A model generated the notes under the pieces. The model had not been told where the DNA came from. It saw only the letters and a list, made by a program, of their open reading frames with translations, and made no database searches. Source: Pedobacter ginsengisoli (GTDB taxonomy: Bacteria > Bacteroidota > Bacteroidia > Sphingobacteriales > Sphingobacteriaceae). From it: a stretch of 64,000 bases of DNA. Below, in pieces: positions 47,541 through 57,785 of the stretch. Positions within the stretch are counted from its first letter, which is position 1. Every line of letters begins with the position of its first letter. A program made the translations under genes and the position numbers. The stretch spans positions 310,001-374,000 of the forward strand of contig NZ_JASSYX010000003.1 in the NCBI RefSeq assembly GCF_030244015.1. The letters are read 5' to 3'.

Positions 47541-49145
47541 CTAGTTGGGATAACCGGTGTTTTGGTCAAGCTTAGGGTTTAAAGATTTCTCACTGTTTGG
47601 GATTGGAAAAATTCTTCTGAATGTTTCTGTATTTGTTTTATAACCCCACGCACTTTCATACTTTCCAAAGCGGATCAGGTCATTTCTCCTCCAGCCCTCC
47701 CAGGCAAATTCCCTCGCTCTTTCATCAAGCAGTTCATCTAGCGTGATGCTTCCTACTTCCGGTGCATTTACACGTTTTTTAATCTTATTAACAAGTACAG
47801 GCGCCGTCTGCAATTCACCTTTCACCGTAGTGGCACCAGCACCTCTAAGTATCGCTTCGGCCTTCATCATGATCACGTCAGCAAGCCTGAAAACCGGAAA
47901 ATCATTGCCTTGATAACGGGTATCCGGATTGGTAGATGGATCAGGGTAGAATTTTATAGACCTTACACCTTTGGCTTTTCCAAGCTCATCATCACCCACA
48001 TCCATCGTAAGTTCAGAAACCAGGGGCATCTCGGGAGTAAATTCGAGATGGTAGGTAATCTTGGTTGCACCATCTGCTCCTGTATAAGAATTATCCAATC
48101 CTTTTTTAGTAGTAGCAATTAAAATTGGACTTCCATCATTTTCATATTGCTTTCCCGCAAGCAAAGTTTTGTTCCTCACATCATTAGGCAGATTGAATTT
48201 CAGATAGAAATCCTTTATAGTACTCATAGCGATACTTGGTCTGAAAGGGAGGTTGTATTTTTTTTGCAGTCCAGTGTGTAAACCAAATCTTGAGAAATGA
48301 TTACCTATCGCTACGTTCGCGTCATAAGGAATTGCAAAAATGGTCTCCTTAACCGCAGGTCCGTTATTAGGAGCAAAAATGGTCATATAATCCGGCTCCA
48401 GTGAATAGATAGCGGAAGCTCCGTTCAATATGCTGTCGGCCATTGCAACGGTCTCAGTATATTTAGGCTGACCTATGTAATGCTCGGCATTTAAATACAA
48501 TTTCTCAAGAAGTGCAAAAGCCATCCATTTAGTTGGCCTTCCATACGTAAGCTGCCCGGCCTGGGTATTTAAGTTGGGATATACTTCTTTCAATTCCGAT
48601 TCTATAAAGGCAAAAACATCCTTTCTCTGGGCTGTCGACGGGAGTTCCGCAACAATAGCATCTTTTATGATCGGGATGTTTCCGTAAATATCCATCATGT
48701 AAAAATAGTACAGGGCCCTCATTGTACGCATTTCTGCTAAAGCTGTGGTTCTGGCTTTACTTTCCGGCGCTGATTGAAAAAGGCTAATGATCCTGTTGGC
48801 CGAGTTTATCCCGCCAAAGCCCCATTCCCAAACCGATTTGACGTATGGATGGTCAGGGGTCCAGGTATGATAATGCATCAGGCGGTACTGCCCCCCGTCA
48901 ACATAGTTTGCAGCCCTCGCGGGGATAATGGCCTCGTCAGTCGATAATTCCTGCATCCTCCAGTAATCCAAAGCATATTGGGACCTTAACTTTGTGTAAA
49001 CAGGCCCGGTGGCCGCTATAAAGGATTCTTCGTTTGTTGGGAAGTTAGATGGCGTAAGTTCCGATTCAACATCAACATCCAGCTTGGTACATGACCACAT
49101 GGCCGCTATAGCAAGTATTAAGTTAAATATGGCGAATTTTTTCAT
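47541..49145 (-). CDS. SusD/RagB-family outer-membrane lipoprotein
   Basis: A 534-residue lipoprotein (lipobox MWSC, Cys19) with the SusD N-terminal TPR-like region (YALDYWRMQELSTDEAIIPARA..., ARTTALAEMRTMRALYYFYMMDIYG) and C-terminal ERAREFAWEGWRRNDLIRFG. SusD proteins are surface lids that pass ligands to the SusC pore. It starts 20 nt after susC. Neighbouring myo-inositol oxygenase points to inositol or an inositol conjugate as ligand (inference). Confidence 0.93.
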   Translation of the reverse strand: MKKFAIFNLILAIAAMWSCTKLDVDVESELTPSNFPTNEESFIAATGPVYTKLRSQYALDYWRMQELSTDEAIIPARAANYVDGGQYRLMHYHTWTPDHPYVKSVWEWGFGGINSANRIISLFQSAPESKARTTALAEMRTMRALYYFYMMDIYGNIPIIKDAIVAELPSTAQRKDVFAFIESELKEVYPNLNTQAGQLTYGRPTKWMAFALLEKLYLNAEHYIGQPKYTETVAMADSILNGASAIYSLEPDYMTIFAPNNGPAVKETIFAIPYDANVAIGNHFSRFGLHTGLQKKYNLPFRPSIAMSTIKDFYLKFNLPNDVRNKTLLAGKQYENDGSPILIATTKKGLDNSYTGADGATKITYHLEFTPEMPLVSELTMDVGDDELGKAKGVRSIKFYPDPSTNPDTRYQGNDFPVFRLADVIMMKAEAILRGAGATTVKGELQTAPVLVNKIKKRVNAPEVGSITLDELLDERAREFAWEGWRRNDLIRFGKYESAWGYKTNTETFRRIFPIPNSEKSLNPKLDQNTGYPN

Positions 49146-49165
49146 GTTGTTTAAATTTCTAATGG

Positions 49166-52141
49166 TTAAAATGTAACATTGAGGCCAAATATGAACGACC
49201 GGGTTTTAGGATAAAAATTATTATTATCTATACCCGGCTGTATGCCACCCATATTGATCTCAGGATCTATTCCTCTATATTTAGTGATGATAAACAGGTT
49301 ACTTCCTGTCGCATACAACCTTAGTTTTTTAATTGCTTTAATTTTCATATCGAACGAATAACCAACAGTCGCATTTTCCAAACGGAGATAAGACCCGTCT
49401 TCAATAAAGCGGTCTGAGATATAGTGTGCATTGATATCTGTAATGGCTTCAGTAAGGGAGAATTTCGGAATGTTATTAATGGTTGCATCCAATGGACTGT
49501 TTAATCCCGCTAGTGTGGCATTCAGGATCTGGTTGCCCGACACTCCCCTCACAAAGAAATTAAAATCAAGCTTCTTATAGGTGAAACTGTTACTCCAGCC
49601 ATAAATAAAATCCGGCTGTGCGTTCCCGGTAATGCTTGAGGCGGCATTCAGTGGTGCTATGGTTAAATAGCCATCTGCCAGGTAATACTGACTGATACCG
49701 GCATCATTTTTACCTGCATAACGATACGTATTAAACGAGCCGATAGGCAACCCTTCCTGTATCACCTGCGAAAAATTACTGGTCTGTCCTTTTCCTCCAA
49801 GCGAAGCAGTCGGTATGGACGACAAAGAAAATTTATCATTAGAAAGTGAGACCACCTTATTCTTATTGTGTGAGATGTTAAAAGAAGTCTTCCATTTAAA
49901 ATCACTGGTAATTACCGGCACGACATCTACAACTGCTTCTATACCTTTGTTACTAATTTCACCTACATTGGCCGTAAGGTTTCCTACAAAATATTGAGTT
50001 GTGGACACCCGGTAATCCCAGATCAGGTCTGTGGTCTTTTTATCGTAAACATCTACACTACCCTGAAGCCGTCCTTTAAACAGGGAGAAATCAAGTCCAA
50101 TATTTGTCATTGCTGTTCTTTCCCATTTCAGGTCAGGATTTTCATTTTGGAATGGGCCGACAGCATTGATATATCTTCCGTCATAGTAAAAGCGATCTAC
50201 CGGTGAATAAAGTGAGAAACGGGTAAACGCATCGAATCCCAGAGAATTTCCGGTCACACCGTAACCAGCACGTATCTTAAGGTCCTCGACGAAGCTTAGG
50301 TTCTTCATGAAGTTTTCGGAACTCAGACGCCAGCCAGCAGAAACCGAAGGAAAATATCCCCAACGATTATTGACACCAAAAGCAGAAGATCCGTCCCTTC
50401 GTAAAGATGCCTGAAACAAATACTTACCTGCAAAATCATAATTGGCTCTTCCATAAAAGGAAATCAAGCGGAGCGTTTGGATCCTTACTGTTCCGTAGTT
50501 TACCACTGCTCCGGGCAGCGGATCACCAAGACCGAGATTGTTATAAGTAAGTTCATCCGTTACAAAACCCTGATTCGATGTAGAAAACCCATCGCCATTT
50601 CTGTCTTCCTGAAATGAATAACCAGCAAGAAGCTTTAAGCCATGCTTGTCAAAAGTCTTATCATAATTAAAATAAGTTTCAGCGATTTTCTTTGTATTGG
50701 AATAAGAATTACGAGTGGCAACTCCCTTCAAACCTCTGTTGATACCTGAAAGTCGGTTATTATAAAAATTCCCGTTGGTATTCTCATCCTGATAATTGAG
50801 ACTTAACGTATATCTCAGGCCAGGCAACAGGTCCAGTTCTGCCAGCGCATTTCCCAAAAAAGTCTTGATCTTATTGTTGTTGATGTTGTTGTCTATAAGC
50901 GAAACAGGGTTCAGGTAATTTCTCGTTCTGCTAAAGTCTTCGGTATAAGAACCGTCTGACCTTCTAATACCAACAGTAGGCAGGTATGTCAGCATATTCG
51001 GATAGACAAAAGCTGAAATATCATTGCGTACCGTCCTGCTGTTCACGACTGAAAGGTTTAGTCTGAGCCTGTCGTTAAATGCTTTTTGACCTACATTTGC
51101 TTTTATGATAAATCGTTCCAGGTCAGATCCCTTCATTATCCCCTCACTATTCAGATAATTTGCACTCACACCATACGAGGTCTGCGCAGAGCCCCCATAA
51201 AGTGAAAGATTATGATTGGTAGAAAAACCATTCCTCTGCACAGCCTTTTGCCAGTCCGTACTTGATCCGTCATCATCCGAAGGATTTAAACTTTTTTTAT
51301 TTTCGGCCAGATATGCTCTCAGCTGTTCGGCTGAAAGCATATCAATAGTATTAGATACGCTTTCATTACCAGCATAGCTGCTGTAAGAAAATCCGGCTGC
51401 GGAAGCATCACCCCGCTTGGTAGTGATCAGGATTACCCCATTTGCTGCCCTTGCCCCATAAATGGCTGTCGAAGAAGCATCCTTTAAAATGTCTATGGAT
51501 TTAATGTCATCTGGTGATACCAGGTCTATTGACGCCGCAGGCACTCCGTCAATCACATATAAAGGTTCCTGAGCGCCGACTCTCAAGCTGGAAGGTCCGC
51601 GTAAAATGATGGCCCCATTTTCGTTTGGGTTTCCGCTTTTTGTAATATTAAGTCCGGCAACTTTACCTTGCAGCAATTGGGAAGGGGTGCTGATGACACC
51701 TCCGTTGAATTCGTCAGGAGTCACAGATGTTACGGCTCCTGTCACATCCTTTCTGCTTGAAGTCCCGTAACCAACCACTACTACATCTTTTAGTGACTCG
51801 CTGCTGGCAACAAGTGTGACATTGATCTCCGATTTCGAGTTCGTGCCAATCTCCTGGGTCACCATTCCCAGCATGCTGAATACAAGTATGTCCTGAGTAC
51901 TGTTTATTTTAATACTATAAACACCATTTTCAGATGTAGAAGCCCCGATATTGGTTCCTTTTATCTTGACAGTAACTCCCGGAAGCGGCGCATCCGTTTC
52001 ATCGGTAACCCGTCCGGTGATAATTTTGCCCGGCTGTTGTGCAAACACAGTTAGTGACAGCATCATCAGTACCATTGAAAACAAAGTCTTCAATGACAAA
52101 TGATCGGACATGCGATAATTTAGAATGTAGGTTTTTTTCAT
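49166..52141 (-). CDS. SusC/RagA-family TonB-linked outer-membrane protein
   Basis: A 991-residue beta-barrel transporter. Signal peptide with a long N-region (cleavage probably after VFA near residue 35), carboxypeptidase-like domain (ITGRVTDETDAPLPGVTVKIKG), plug with DVVVVGYGTSSRKDVTGAVTSV, and DASSTAIYGARAANGVILITTKRG. The C-terminus ends in an aromatic strand (SFIFGLNVTF). The start MKKTYIL was chosen; an ATG three codons upstream is possible. The 180-nt gap to the oxygenase gene upstream holds only a weak hairpin. Confidence 0.94.
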   Translation of the reverse strand: MKKTYILNYRMSDHLSLKTLFSMVLMMLSLTVFAQQPGKIITGRVTDETDAPLPGVTVKIKGTNIGASTSENGVYSIKINSTQDILVFSMLGMVTQEIGTNSKSEINVTLVASSESLKDVVVVGYGTSSRKDVTGAVTSVTPDEFNGGVISTPSQLLQGKVAGLNITKSGNPNENGAIILRGPSSLRVGAQEPLYVIDGVPAASIDLVSPDDIKSIDILKDASSTAIYGARAANGVILITTKRGDASAAGFSYSSYAGNESVSNTIDMLSAEQLRAYLAENKKSLNPSDDDGSSTDWQKAVQRNGFSTNHNLSLYGGSAQTSYGVSANYLNSEGIMKGSDLERFIIKANVGQKAFNDRLRLNLSVVNSRTVRNDISAFVYPNMLTYLPTVGIRRSDGSYTEDFSRTRNYLNPVSLIDNNINNNKIKTFLGNALAELDLLPGLRYTLSLNYQDENTNGNFYNNRLSGINRGLKGVATRNSYSNTKKIAETYFNYDKTFDKHGLKLLAGYSFQEDRNGDGFSTSNQGFVTDELTYNNLGLGDPLPGAVVNYGTVRIQTLRLISFYGRANYDFAGKYLFQASLRRDGSSAFGVNNRWGYFPSVSAGWRLSSENFMKNLSFVEDLKIRAGYGVTGNSLGFDAFTRFSLYSPVDRFYYDGRYINAVGPFQNENPDLKWERTAMTNIGLDFSLFKGRLQGSVDVYDKKTTDLIWDYRVSTTQYFVGNLTANVGEISNKGIEAVVDVVPVITSDFKWKTSFNISHNKNKVVSLSNDKFSLSSIPTASLGGKGQTSNFSQVIQEGLPIGSFNTYRYAGKNDAGISQYYLADGYLTIAPLNAASSITGNAQPDFIYGWSNSFTYKKLDFNFFVRGVSGNQILNATLAGLNSPLDATINNIPKFSLTEAITDINAHYISDRFIEDGSYLRLENATVGYSFDMKIKAIKKLRLYATGSNLFIITKYRGIDPEINMGGIQPGIDNNNFYPKTRSFIFGLNVTF

Positions 52142-52321
52142 AAACGTCATTATTAAATTAATTGATTTAGGTTGTTGGTTTATTTAGGATTTATTGGTAG
52201 AAATCGCACAAAGATGCCCTTCTGGCATGAGCAATACAGCCCCACCAGATTATTAAATTGTTAATTAAATCTGACAAATTGCATTAAAAAAGCGCAGCAC
52301 TGACCTGCTATAAATCCCCTT

Positions 52322-53194
52322 TTACAAGGCTACAGTCACAGGCAAGTACTTCGCGATCAAGTCTTCGTAATAAGGTTTCAGCTCGCTTACAACCGGAGGT
52401 TTAGGGCTTTTTGAATAAAGGTCGTAAGGATTAAATTTATCTACCCACTTAAACATCTCCTGGTCATGTGCATTTAAGATGTGGTCATAAGCATGTTCAC
52501 GGTGTTGTGAGTAAAAAGAATGGTAGCGGATCATATAGAGGGCCGGTTCAGGCAGGTAATCTTTGGTCAGGTGGTACAGATACTCATCATGCCCCCAGGA
52601 CATGTGGATGTTGTCGAGCCCGCACTGGTGGCTATATACGCCATATTTCGTGTTGTAACGTTCGTCCCTGCTGTCTGGATTGTCAGCGAAAAATTCAGGG
52701 AAAACGATCTTATCTGAGAACTTACATCCAACAGGAAATGAATCCCCGACTACGTTCCATTGCGGTTCACCAAAAAGGCACAGTACTTTACCCAGGTCAT
52801 GGATGAATCCGGTAAGCACAAACCAGTCGGGATGGCCATCGGCACGAATGGCTTCCGCAGTTTGCAATAAATGCTGCAGCTGGTCCAGTGAAATATCAGG
52901 ATCAGAATCATCGATCAGCGTATTCAGGTATTCCATAGCCTGCCACCAGGGCATTTCCTTTTTATCAAATTTCAGGAAATTCTCTTTCTTGGCCAGTACA
53001 TTGTCATAGGTCTGGTACTTGTGGTTCAGACGATAAAACTCCCGTACAGAGTCAATTTCCGGACTGTCATAATTTCTGAATTCCTCTTTGGCCTTTGCCG
53101 GAACACCCGGTTCAGGATATCTTTTCAACACATCGTCTTCCCATGCCTCCAGACTCGACAGCGGGTTCTTCTCCTCATTTTGTTGCGCTTTCAT
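52322..53194 (-). CDS. myo-Inositol oxygenase
   Basis: A 290-residue di-iron oxygenase that cleaves myo-inositol to D-glucuronate. All six metal ligands of the human enzyme have counterparts: His121 (ADGHPDWF), His132-Asp133 ([10 protein letters not shown]), His202 (SWGHDEYLY), His225 (RYHSFY) and Asp252 ([14 protein letters not shown]). The start MKAQQNEEK was chosen; an ATG 8 codons upstream is in frame. It lies between a Na+ symporter and a SusCD pair on one strand, so it forms the catabolic core of the locus. Confidence 0.95.
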   Translation of the reverse strand: MKAQQNEEKNPLSSLEAWEDDVLKRYPEPGVPAKAKEEFRNYDSPEIDSVREFYRLNHKYQTYDNVLAKKENFLKFDKKEMPWWQAMEYLNTLIDDSDPDISLDQLQHLLQTAEAIRADGHPDWFVLTGFIHDLGKVLCLFGEPQWNVVGDSFPVGCKFSDKIVFPEFFADNPDSRDERYNTKYGVYSHQCGLDNIHMSWGHDEYLYHLTKDYLPEPALYMIRYHSFYSQHREHAYDHILNAHDQEMFKWVDKFNPYDLYSKSPKPPVVSELKPYYEDLIAKYLPVTVAL

Positions 53195-53226
53195 AACTTT
53201 GTATTTTATAGTTAACAATTCATAAT

Positions 53227-54855
53227 TTACCAGAACACTGTGTACAATGCGGTCAGTATGCCCATGATCAGCACAGAACCTATGGCAAAGCTGGTGCTGA
53301 CCTTAAACATGGAGGTGTCCACTTCAATTGCATTTTCATCTGCAATTTTTTGCGGCCTGCTCAAACTGATCACGGCCATCAGGATCACGATGACAACAAA
53401 ATCAATAGCCATCCTATCCAGGAAAGGATAATCCGGGAAAGCCCCGTTTGTCCAGACAGGCAGAAACTTCAACACCGTTGAAAGTGGAATAGTAATCAGC
53501 GCTCCGGTCATAGCAGCAGCAGTTGTCGTACGTTTCCAGTAAAAGCCCAGCAAGAATATAGCCAGTACCCCTGGTGAAATAAAGCCCACATATTCCTGGA
53601 TAAACTGATAAGCCTGATCGAGGGACCTCAATGCCGGGGTAACAATTGCCGCAACAACCATTGACGCCACCACCGCCCATCTGCCGACATTTACCATCTT
53701 TTTATCAGACGCTGAGTTATTGAAGTATTTCTTGTAAATGTCCATTGAGAAAATTGTAGAGATGCTGTTTGCCTTACCTGCCAGTGAAGCAACAATGGCA
53801 GCCGTAAGAGCGGCAAAAGCGATGCCTTTCAGCCCCGCAGGCAAAAGGTTCATAAGCGTAGGATAGGCGTGGTCAGGCTTCAGCACTCCTGCGTCCGACA
53901 TTTCTGCCTGGAACAGACCTTTACTATGCAGCACATACATTACAATACCCGGAAGAACTGCAATCACAGGCACCAGTAATTTCAGAAACGCCGCGAATAA
54001 TATGCCCTTACGCGCTGTATTTAAATCAGCGCCGAGCGCGCGCTGCACAATATACTGGTTACAACCCCAGTATGCCAGGTTGTTGATCAGCATACCGCCA
54101 ATTAACACAGACAGGCCTGGCAACTCCTTATAATACTTGTGAGAAGAGTCAAATATCATGTGAAAATGACCCGGGGCTTCCTTTCTCAAAACGGAAAGAC
54201 CGTTAAAGATATCCCCGCCAAATCCGTATTCAGTTGAAAGCAAAGAAAGTGCAAGATAGGTAGTTATTAAGCCGCCAAAAATCAGTACCAGTACCTGGAT
54301 CACATCTGTATAACCAATGACCTTCATGCCGCCCAAAGTGACCACCATGGAGAAAATGCTGAGCCCCACAATACTCCATTCGAAGCTGATGGGCGATATG
54401 GAGGAGATGGCCAGCGCCCCCAGGTAGATGATCGAAGTCAGGTTCACAAAAACATATACCAGCAACCAGAACACAGCCATAATCGTACTTACCTGGTCAC
54501 TATACCGCTTCGACAAAAATTGCGGCATGGTGAATATCTTGTTTTTAAGGTACACCGGAATGATGAAAATGGCCACGATGATTAATGTTGCGGCAGCCAT
54601 CCACTCATAAGTAGCGATAGCAAGTCCTAACGCAAACCCGGAACCGGACATCCCGATGAAATGCTCCGCAGAAATATTCGAAGCAATCAGTGACGCCCCG
54701 ATAGCCCACCAGGTAAGCGAACCTTCTGCCAGGAAAAAATCCTTTGCACTACTGGAAGTAGTTTTTTTCTTATGATAAATGTAATAGCCATAACCAGCTA
54801 TCGCAATAAAATAAATAAAGAAAACTACATAATCGGCAATGTCGAGTTGATTCAT
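53227..54855 (-). CDS. Sodium:solute symporter (SSS family), probably for inositol
   Basis: A 542-residue inner-membrane symporter with about 13-14 helices. Family motifs are [32 protein letters not shown] near the N-terminus and [34 protein letters not shown] (about 345-378), similar to SGLT/SMIT proteins. The neighbouring inositol oxygenase suggests myo-inositol (inference). It is first in the operon and divergent from the LacI gene. Confidence 0.9.
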   Translation of the reverse strand: MNQLDIADYVVFFIYFIAIAGYGYYIYHKKKTTSSSAKDFFLAEGSLTWWAIGASLIASNISAEHFIGMSGSGFALGLAIATYEWMAAATLIIVAIFIIPVYLKNKIFTMPQFLSKRYSDQVSTIMAVFWLLVYVFVNLTSIIYLGALAISSISPISFEWSIVGLSIFSMVVTLGGMKVIGYTDVIQVLVLIFGGLITTYLALSLLSTEYGFGGDIFNGLSVLRKEAPGHFHMIFDSSHKYYKELPGLSVLIGGMLINNLAYWGCNQYIVQRALGADLNTARKGILFAAFLKLLVPVIAVLPGIVMYVLHSKGLFQAEMSDAGVLKPDHAYPTLMNLLPAGLKGIAFAALTAAIVASLAGKANSISTIFSMDIYKKYFNNSASDKKMVNVGRWAVVASMVVAAIVTPALRSLDQAYQFIQEYVGFISPGVLAIFLLGFYWKRTTTAAAMTGALITIPLSTVLKFLPVWTNGAFPDYPFLDRMAIDFVVIVILMAVISLSRPQKIADENAIEVDTSMFKVSTSFAIGSVLIMGILTALYTVFW

Positions 54856-55009
54856 ATCAGGTTAGCACTAAATCAGTTTTACTCCTATAAATGAGTTAAA
54901 TTAATTATCTTACATTTGGTTAAAAGCAAAACCTAAGGCAGGTCTCACTTATCAAAGCTGTATATAAAAATATCAATTCTGAGTTTAGCAGGGTATTTTA
55001 TTTACGAAT

Positions 55010-55026
55010 ACGTTTAAGTGAAACGT
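55010..55026. promoter_or_regulatory. Candidate LacI-family operator
   Basis: ACGTTT-AAGTG-AAACGT, inverted half-sites separated by 5 nt. TACGTTTA (55009-55016), one mismatch from TAnnTTTG, overlaps the left half-site. Located in the divergent SSS/LacI spacer, it is well placed to control one or both promoters. The spacer is longer than in usual LacI operators. Confidence 0.45.
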
Positions 55027-55057
55027 CTTTGATATTGCTGACCAGTCTCAAAATTCT

Positions 55058-55090
55058 ATAAATGAAGGGCAACCATAAATGAAGGGCAAC
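55058..55090 (+). repeat. 17-bp tandem duplication covering the lacI-type start codon
   Basis: ATAAATGAAGGGCAAC occurs at 55058-55073 and 55075-55090 (17-bp period). The first copy supplies an ATG at 55062 that opens a 6-codon frame, MKGNHK, whose TGA overlaps the real ATG at 55079 (ATGA). Confidence 0.85.
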
Positions 55091-56143
55091 GTTACTGTAA
55101 AAACTTTAGCTAAGGAATTAAATATATCTATTGCAACTGTATCAAAAGCACTCAATGATAGCTATGAGATCAGCATAGACACCAAGCAAAAAGTATGGGA
55201 CCTGGCCAAGAAGCTTAAATATGAGCGCAACCCCGCAGCGAGTAACCTCCGCAGCCATAAAACAAAGACCATCGCAGTCATTATACCCGAGATTGCCAAC
55301 AACTTCTTTTCGCTTGCCATTAACGGGATCGAAGAAATAGCCCGCAAGCGGGATTACCACGTGCTGATCTACCAGACCCATGAAAACAGTGAAACCGAGA
55401 TCACTTTTACAGACAGCCTTCTGAGCGGACGTGTCGACGGAATACTGATCTCCGTTTCAAGTAATACAGAAAATTATGAGCACTTTAAAGAACTGGTAAA
55501 AAAAATACCTGTTGTTTTCTTTGACCGCACCATTGAAGATATTGATGCAGTAAAAATCACCACCGATGATTATGAAAGCGCTTACAATGCCGCATATCAT
55601 CTGATCGGGAACGGCTGTAAAAATATTGCCTATCTCCATGCACTGGACAATTTGAGCACAGGACAAAAACGATTGTCAGGATACCGGGATGCCTTAAGCG
55701 CGCATAATCTGCCTGCAAATCCCGACCTGATCATCAGCTATGATAAGGACACAGAAAAAAACTATGACAACATCAAACAGCTTATTGTTTTGCAAAAGCC
55801 TGATGGTATCATTTCATCCATAGAGGAATTTGCGCTTCCGTGTTATTACGTCTGTAAGGAGCTCGGCTTAAACATCCCGCATGACCTGAAGATCATCAGT
55901 TTTTCTAATCTAAGCACCGCTCCGCTGCTTAGCCCTTCCTTAAGCACCATTACTCAACCAGCATTTGAAATCGGCAAAGAAGCCGCAGGATTCTTATTTA
56001 AGATTCTGGACAAGAAACATTTCGAACCGGATGAAGTCCCAACGCTCAAATCGACATTGATCCAGCGAGAATCGAGCCTTGATAAAAACAAAAGCCCTGG
56101 CATCCACCTGGGCTTTCATTATCAACTAAACCTAAACGTATAA
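55079..56143 (+). CDS. LacI-family transcriptional regulator
   Basis: A 354-residue repressor. Helix-turn-helix at 6-26 (VKTLAKELNISIATVSKALN), hinge YERNPAASNLRSHKTKTIAV, and a periplasmic-binding-protein-like sensor domain (about 62-335). It is divergent from the inositol operon and is probably its regulator, with inositol or a product as inducer (inference). The start codon lies within a 17-bp tandem duplication, with a mini-ORF ending on it. Confidence 0.92.
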   Translation: MKGNVTVKTLAKELNISIATVSKALNDSYEISIDTKQKVWDLAKKLKYERNPAASNLRSHKTKTIAVIIPEIANNFFSLAINGIEEIARKRDYHVLIYQTHENSETEITFTDSLLSGRVDGILISVSSNTENYEHFKELVKKIPVVFFDRTIEDIDAVKITTDDYESAYNAAYHLIGNGCKNIAYLHALDNLSTGQKRLSGYRDALSAHNLPANPDLIISYDKDTEKNYDNIKQLIVLQKPDGIISSIEEFALPCYYVCKELGLNIPHDLKIISFSNLSTAPLLSPSLSTITQPAFEIGKEAAGFLFKILDKKHFEPDEVPTLKSTLIQRESSLDKNKSPGIHLGFHYQLNLNV

Positions 56144-56283
56144 ATACTAACCAAATATTTACGTCACAAAAGTAGAACCATCATGTTAAGGTGCTGTTAA
56201 ACATCCATTATGATAAAAATTATAAGCGGCGTTTTGGATAGCAAATCTGCTTGAGAGAGCGGACTTACAACACAGATAAGTTA

Positions 56284-56330
56284 TTCATTAAAAAAGGGGA
56301 TGCCTTTTTGGACAACCCCTTTTTAATGAA
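56284..56330. terminator. Bidirectional terminator
   Basis: TTCATTAAAAAAGGGG (56284-56299) pairs with CCCCTTTTTAATGAA (56316-56330). It lies just after the lipoprotein stop and about 140 bp after the LacI gene. The rest of the 199-bp gap shows nothing recognisable. Confidence 0.8.
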
Positions 56331-56342
56331 GGTTTTTTTATT

Positions 56343-57677
56343 TTAATATTTTGTGTTCTGGGCATCCCAGTTTGTCCATCCTGTAGTCCAGTCAGTGGCA
56401 CCAAATGCACCTCTGTACGTAACAGCTGTTGCCCCTGTTGTTGCAACCCAGGTACCACTCAATGCTGGTGAGCCAGCAGCCGGAAGGAAGTTAGGTGTGG
56501 TCAGTGAAAACGGATTATTCAACTTTACGCCTGTGTTTGCATCTGCAAAAGTTACGCTACCATCTACCAGTACTTTAGCCTGAATTTCTGCAGCAGTTAT
56601 AATAGAAGCCGCAGCATTCGTGATAAAAGGTGCTGTGAAAGGCGCAACGATATTATTTTTGAATTGAGATTCTCCGCTTTTGTAGAATGCAGCAGATTTA
56701 TCAGATTCAATATTCAAACCACCTTTTTGTGAACCCAGGATAATTGAGTTGTTGAAAATGAATTTTGCACCCCTTCTCCAGCGATTTCCATAAGCATGTC
56801 TTGCTGCAGTGTTGGCTGCGTTGTTTGGACCAATAATGGTCATGTTAGAGATTTTAGGCTGAGTGATTGGCGTAGCGTCAGTTCCGTCTTTATCGTTATC
56901 ACATTCGATACCGTTACCGTCATCAGCTGCGTCAACAAATTTTGGATCTCTTAGTGCTACCGCAAACTGAACGCTTCCGTTAAAACCGAAGTCAAAATCA
57001 AAGTCATCGTCTGCGGTTGCAAAAGCAACCAGGTTTTTACAGTTCACCGTTCCGCCAAAGAACTCAAAAGCATCATCATTGGCATAAACAGTCTGAACAT
57101 TTTCGATGGTTGTTCCGCTACCTACTGCATAGAACGTCAGTGCGTTGATCTCACTATCGTTTACACCTATACCAGCGTACTCGATCCTTACATATCTTAA
57201 AATCCCGGAGTTGTCATTGTCAATTTTATCAGTTCCGTAAGTTACTGCTACACCTCCCTCAACAGGCACTGCAGTAGTGCGGTTGGTTGTTGCTTTTCCA
57301 ACAAGGATAATTCCGCCCCAGTCACCAGGAGCCCTGCTACCGGCATCTTTACCTGAAGTGAAAACGATCGGTTTTGCGGCAGTACCATCGGCGATAATTT
57401 TTGCTCCTTTATCTATTACCAAAGCTGCTTTGGTCCCAACTTTCGCCCTTACGATTGTTCCAGGCTCAATAGTCAGTATTGCACCGCTTTTCACGAATAC
57501 AGTACCATCGAGTATCCATTGTCTATCAGACGTCAATGTTTTATTGGCAGCGATATCACCGCTTATTGCTTCCGGAGTTTTTGCAGGCAATTCCACTTCT
57601 GGGTTATCAGATTTTCTGCAAGCAACAAATGTTATTGCCGCTGCTAAAAAAAGAATCGATAGTTTTTGTTTTTTCAT
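56343..57677 (-). CDS. Beta-helix surface lipoprotein paired with a TonB receptor
   Basis: A 444-residue lipoprotein (lipobox FVACR, Cys20). After a linker it shows a repeating right-handed beta-helix pattern (WILDGTVFVKSGAILTIEPGTIVRA; GDWGGIILVGKA). A very acidic stretch around 225-285 (ATADDDFDFDFGFNG, DDGNGIECDNDKDG) could bind Ca2+ or a cationic ligand (inference). No type IX secretion C-terminal domain is evident. The start MKKQKLSIL was chosen over an ATG 17 codons upstream because it directly precedes the signal peptide. It sits 108 nt downstream of the TonB receptor. Function unknown. Confidence 0.8.
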   Translation of the reverse strand: MKKQKLSILFLAAAITFVACRKSDNPEVELPAKTPEAISGDIAANKTLTSDRQWILDGTVFVKSGAILTIEPGTIVRAKVGTKAALVIDKGAKIIADGTAAKPIVFTSGKDAGSRAPGDWGGIILVGKATTNRTTAVPVEGGVAVTYGTDKIDNDNSGILRYVRIEYAGIGVNDSEINALTFYAVGSGTTIENVQTVYANDDAFEFFGGTVNCKNLVAFATADDDFDFDFGFNGSVQFAVALRDPKFVDAADDGNGIECDNDKDGTDATPITQPKISNMTIIGPNNAANTAARHAYGNRWRRGAKFIFNNSIILGSQKGGLNIESDKSAAFYKSGESQFKNNIVAPFTAPFITNAAASIITAAEIQAKVLVDGSVTFADANTGVKLNNPFSLTTPNFLPAAGSPALSGTWVATTGATAVTYRGAFGATDWTTGWTNWDAQNTKY

Positions 57678-57704
57678 TGTTCTATTTGCTATAATTTCTA
57701 TGTT

Positions 57705-57712
57705 CAAAGTTA
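57705..57712 (-). promoter_or_regulatory. Promoter -7 element of the beta-helix lipoprotein gene
   Basis: TAACTTTG on the minus strand matches TAnnTTTG exactly, about 28 nt upstream of the ATG, so the lipoprotein may have its own promoter. A degenerate Pho-like repeat (TTAACA 57782-57777, ATAACG 57771-57766) lies farther upstream. Confidence 0.45.
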
Positions 57713-57785
57713 TCAACCCAACGTTCACTCAAGATTAAGCCAGGTTTACCATTTAATTATGTCAGCGTTATCTTAATGTTAAGAG

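Noticed and set aside
56343..57677. Type IX secretion C-terminal domain on the beta-helix lipoprotein
   Set aside because: The C-terminus lacks the usual basic/aromatic end pattern, and the N-terminal lipobox explains surface anchoring.
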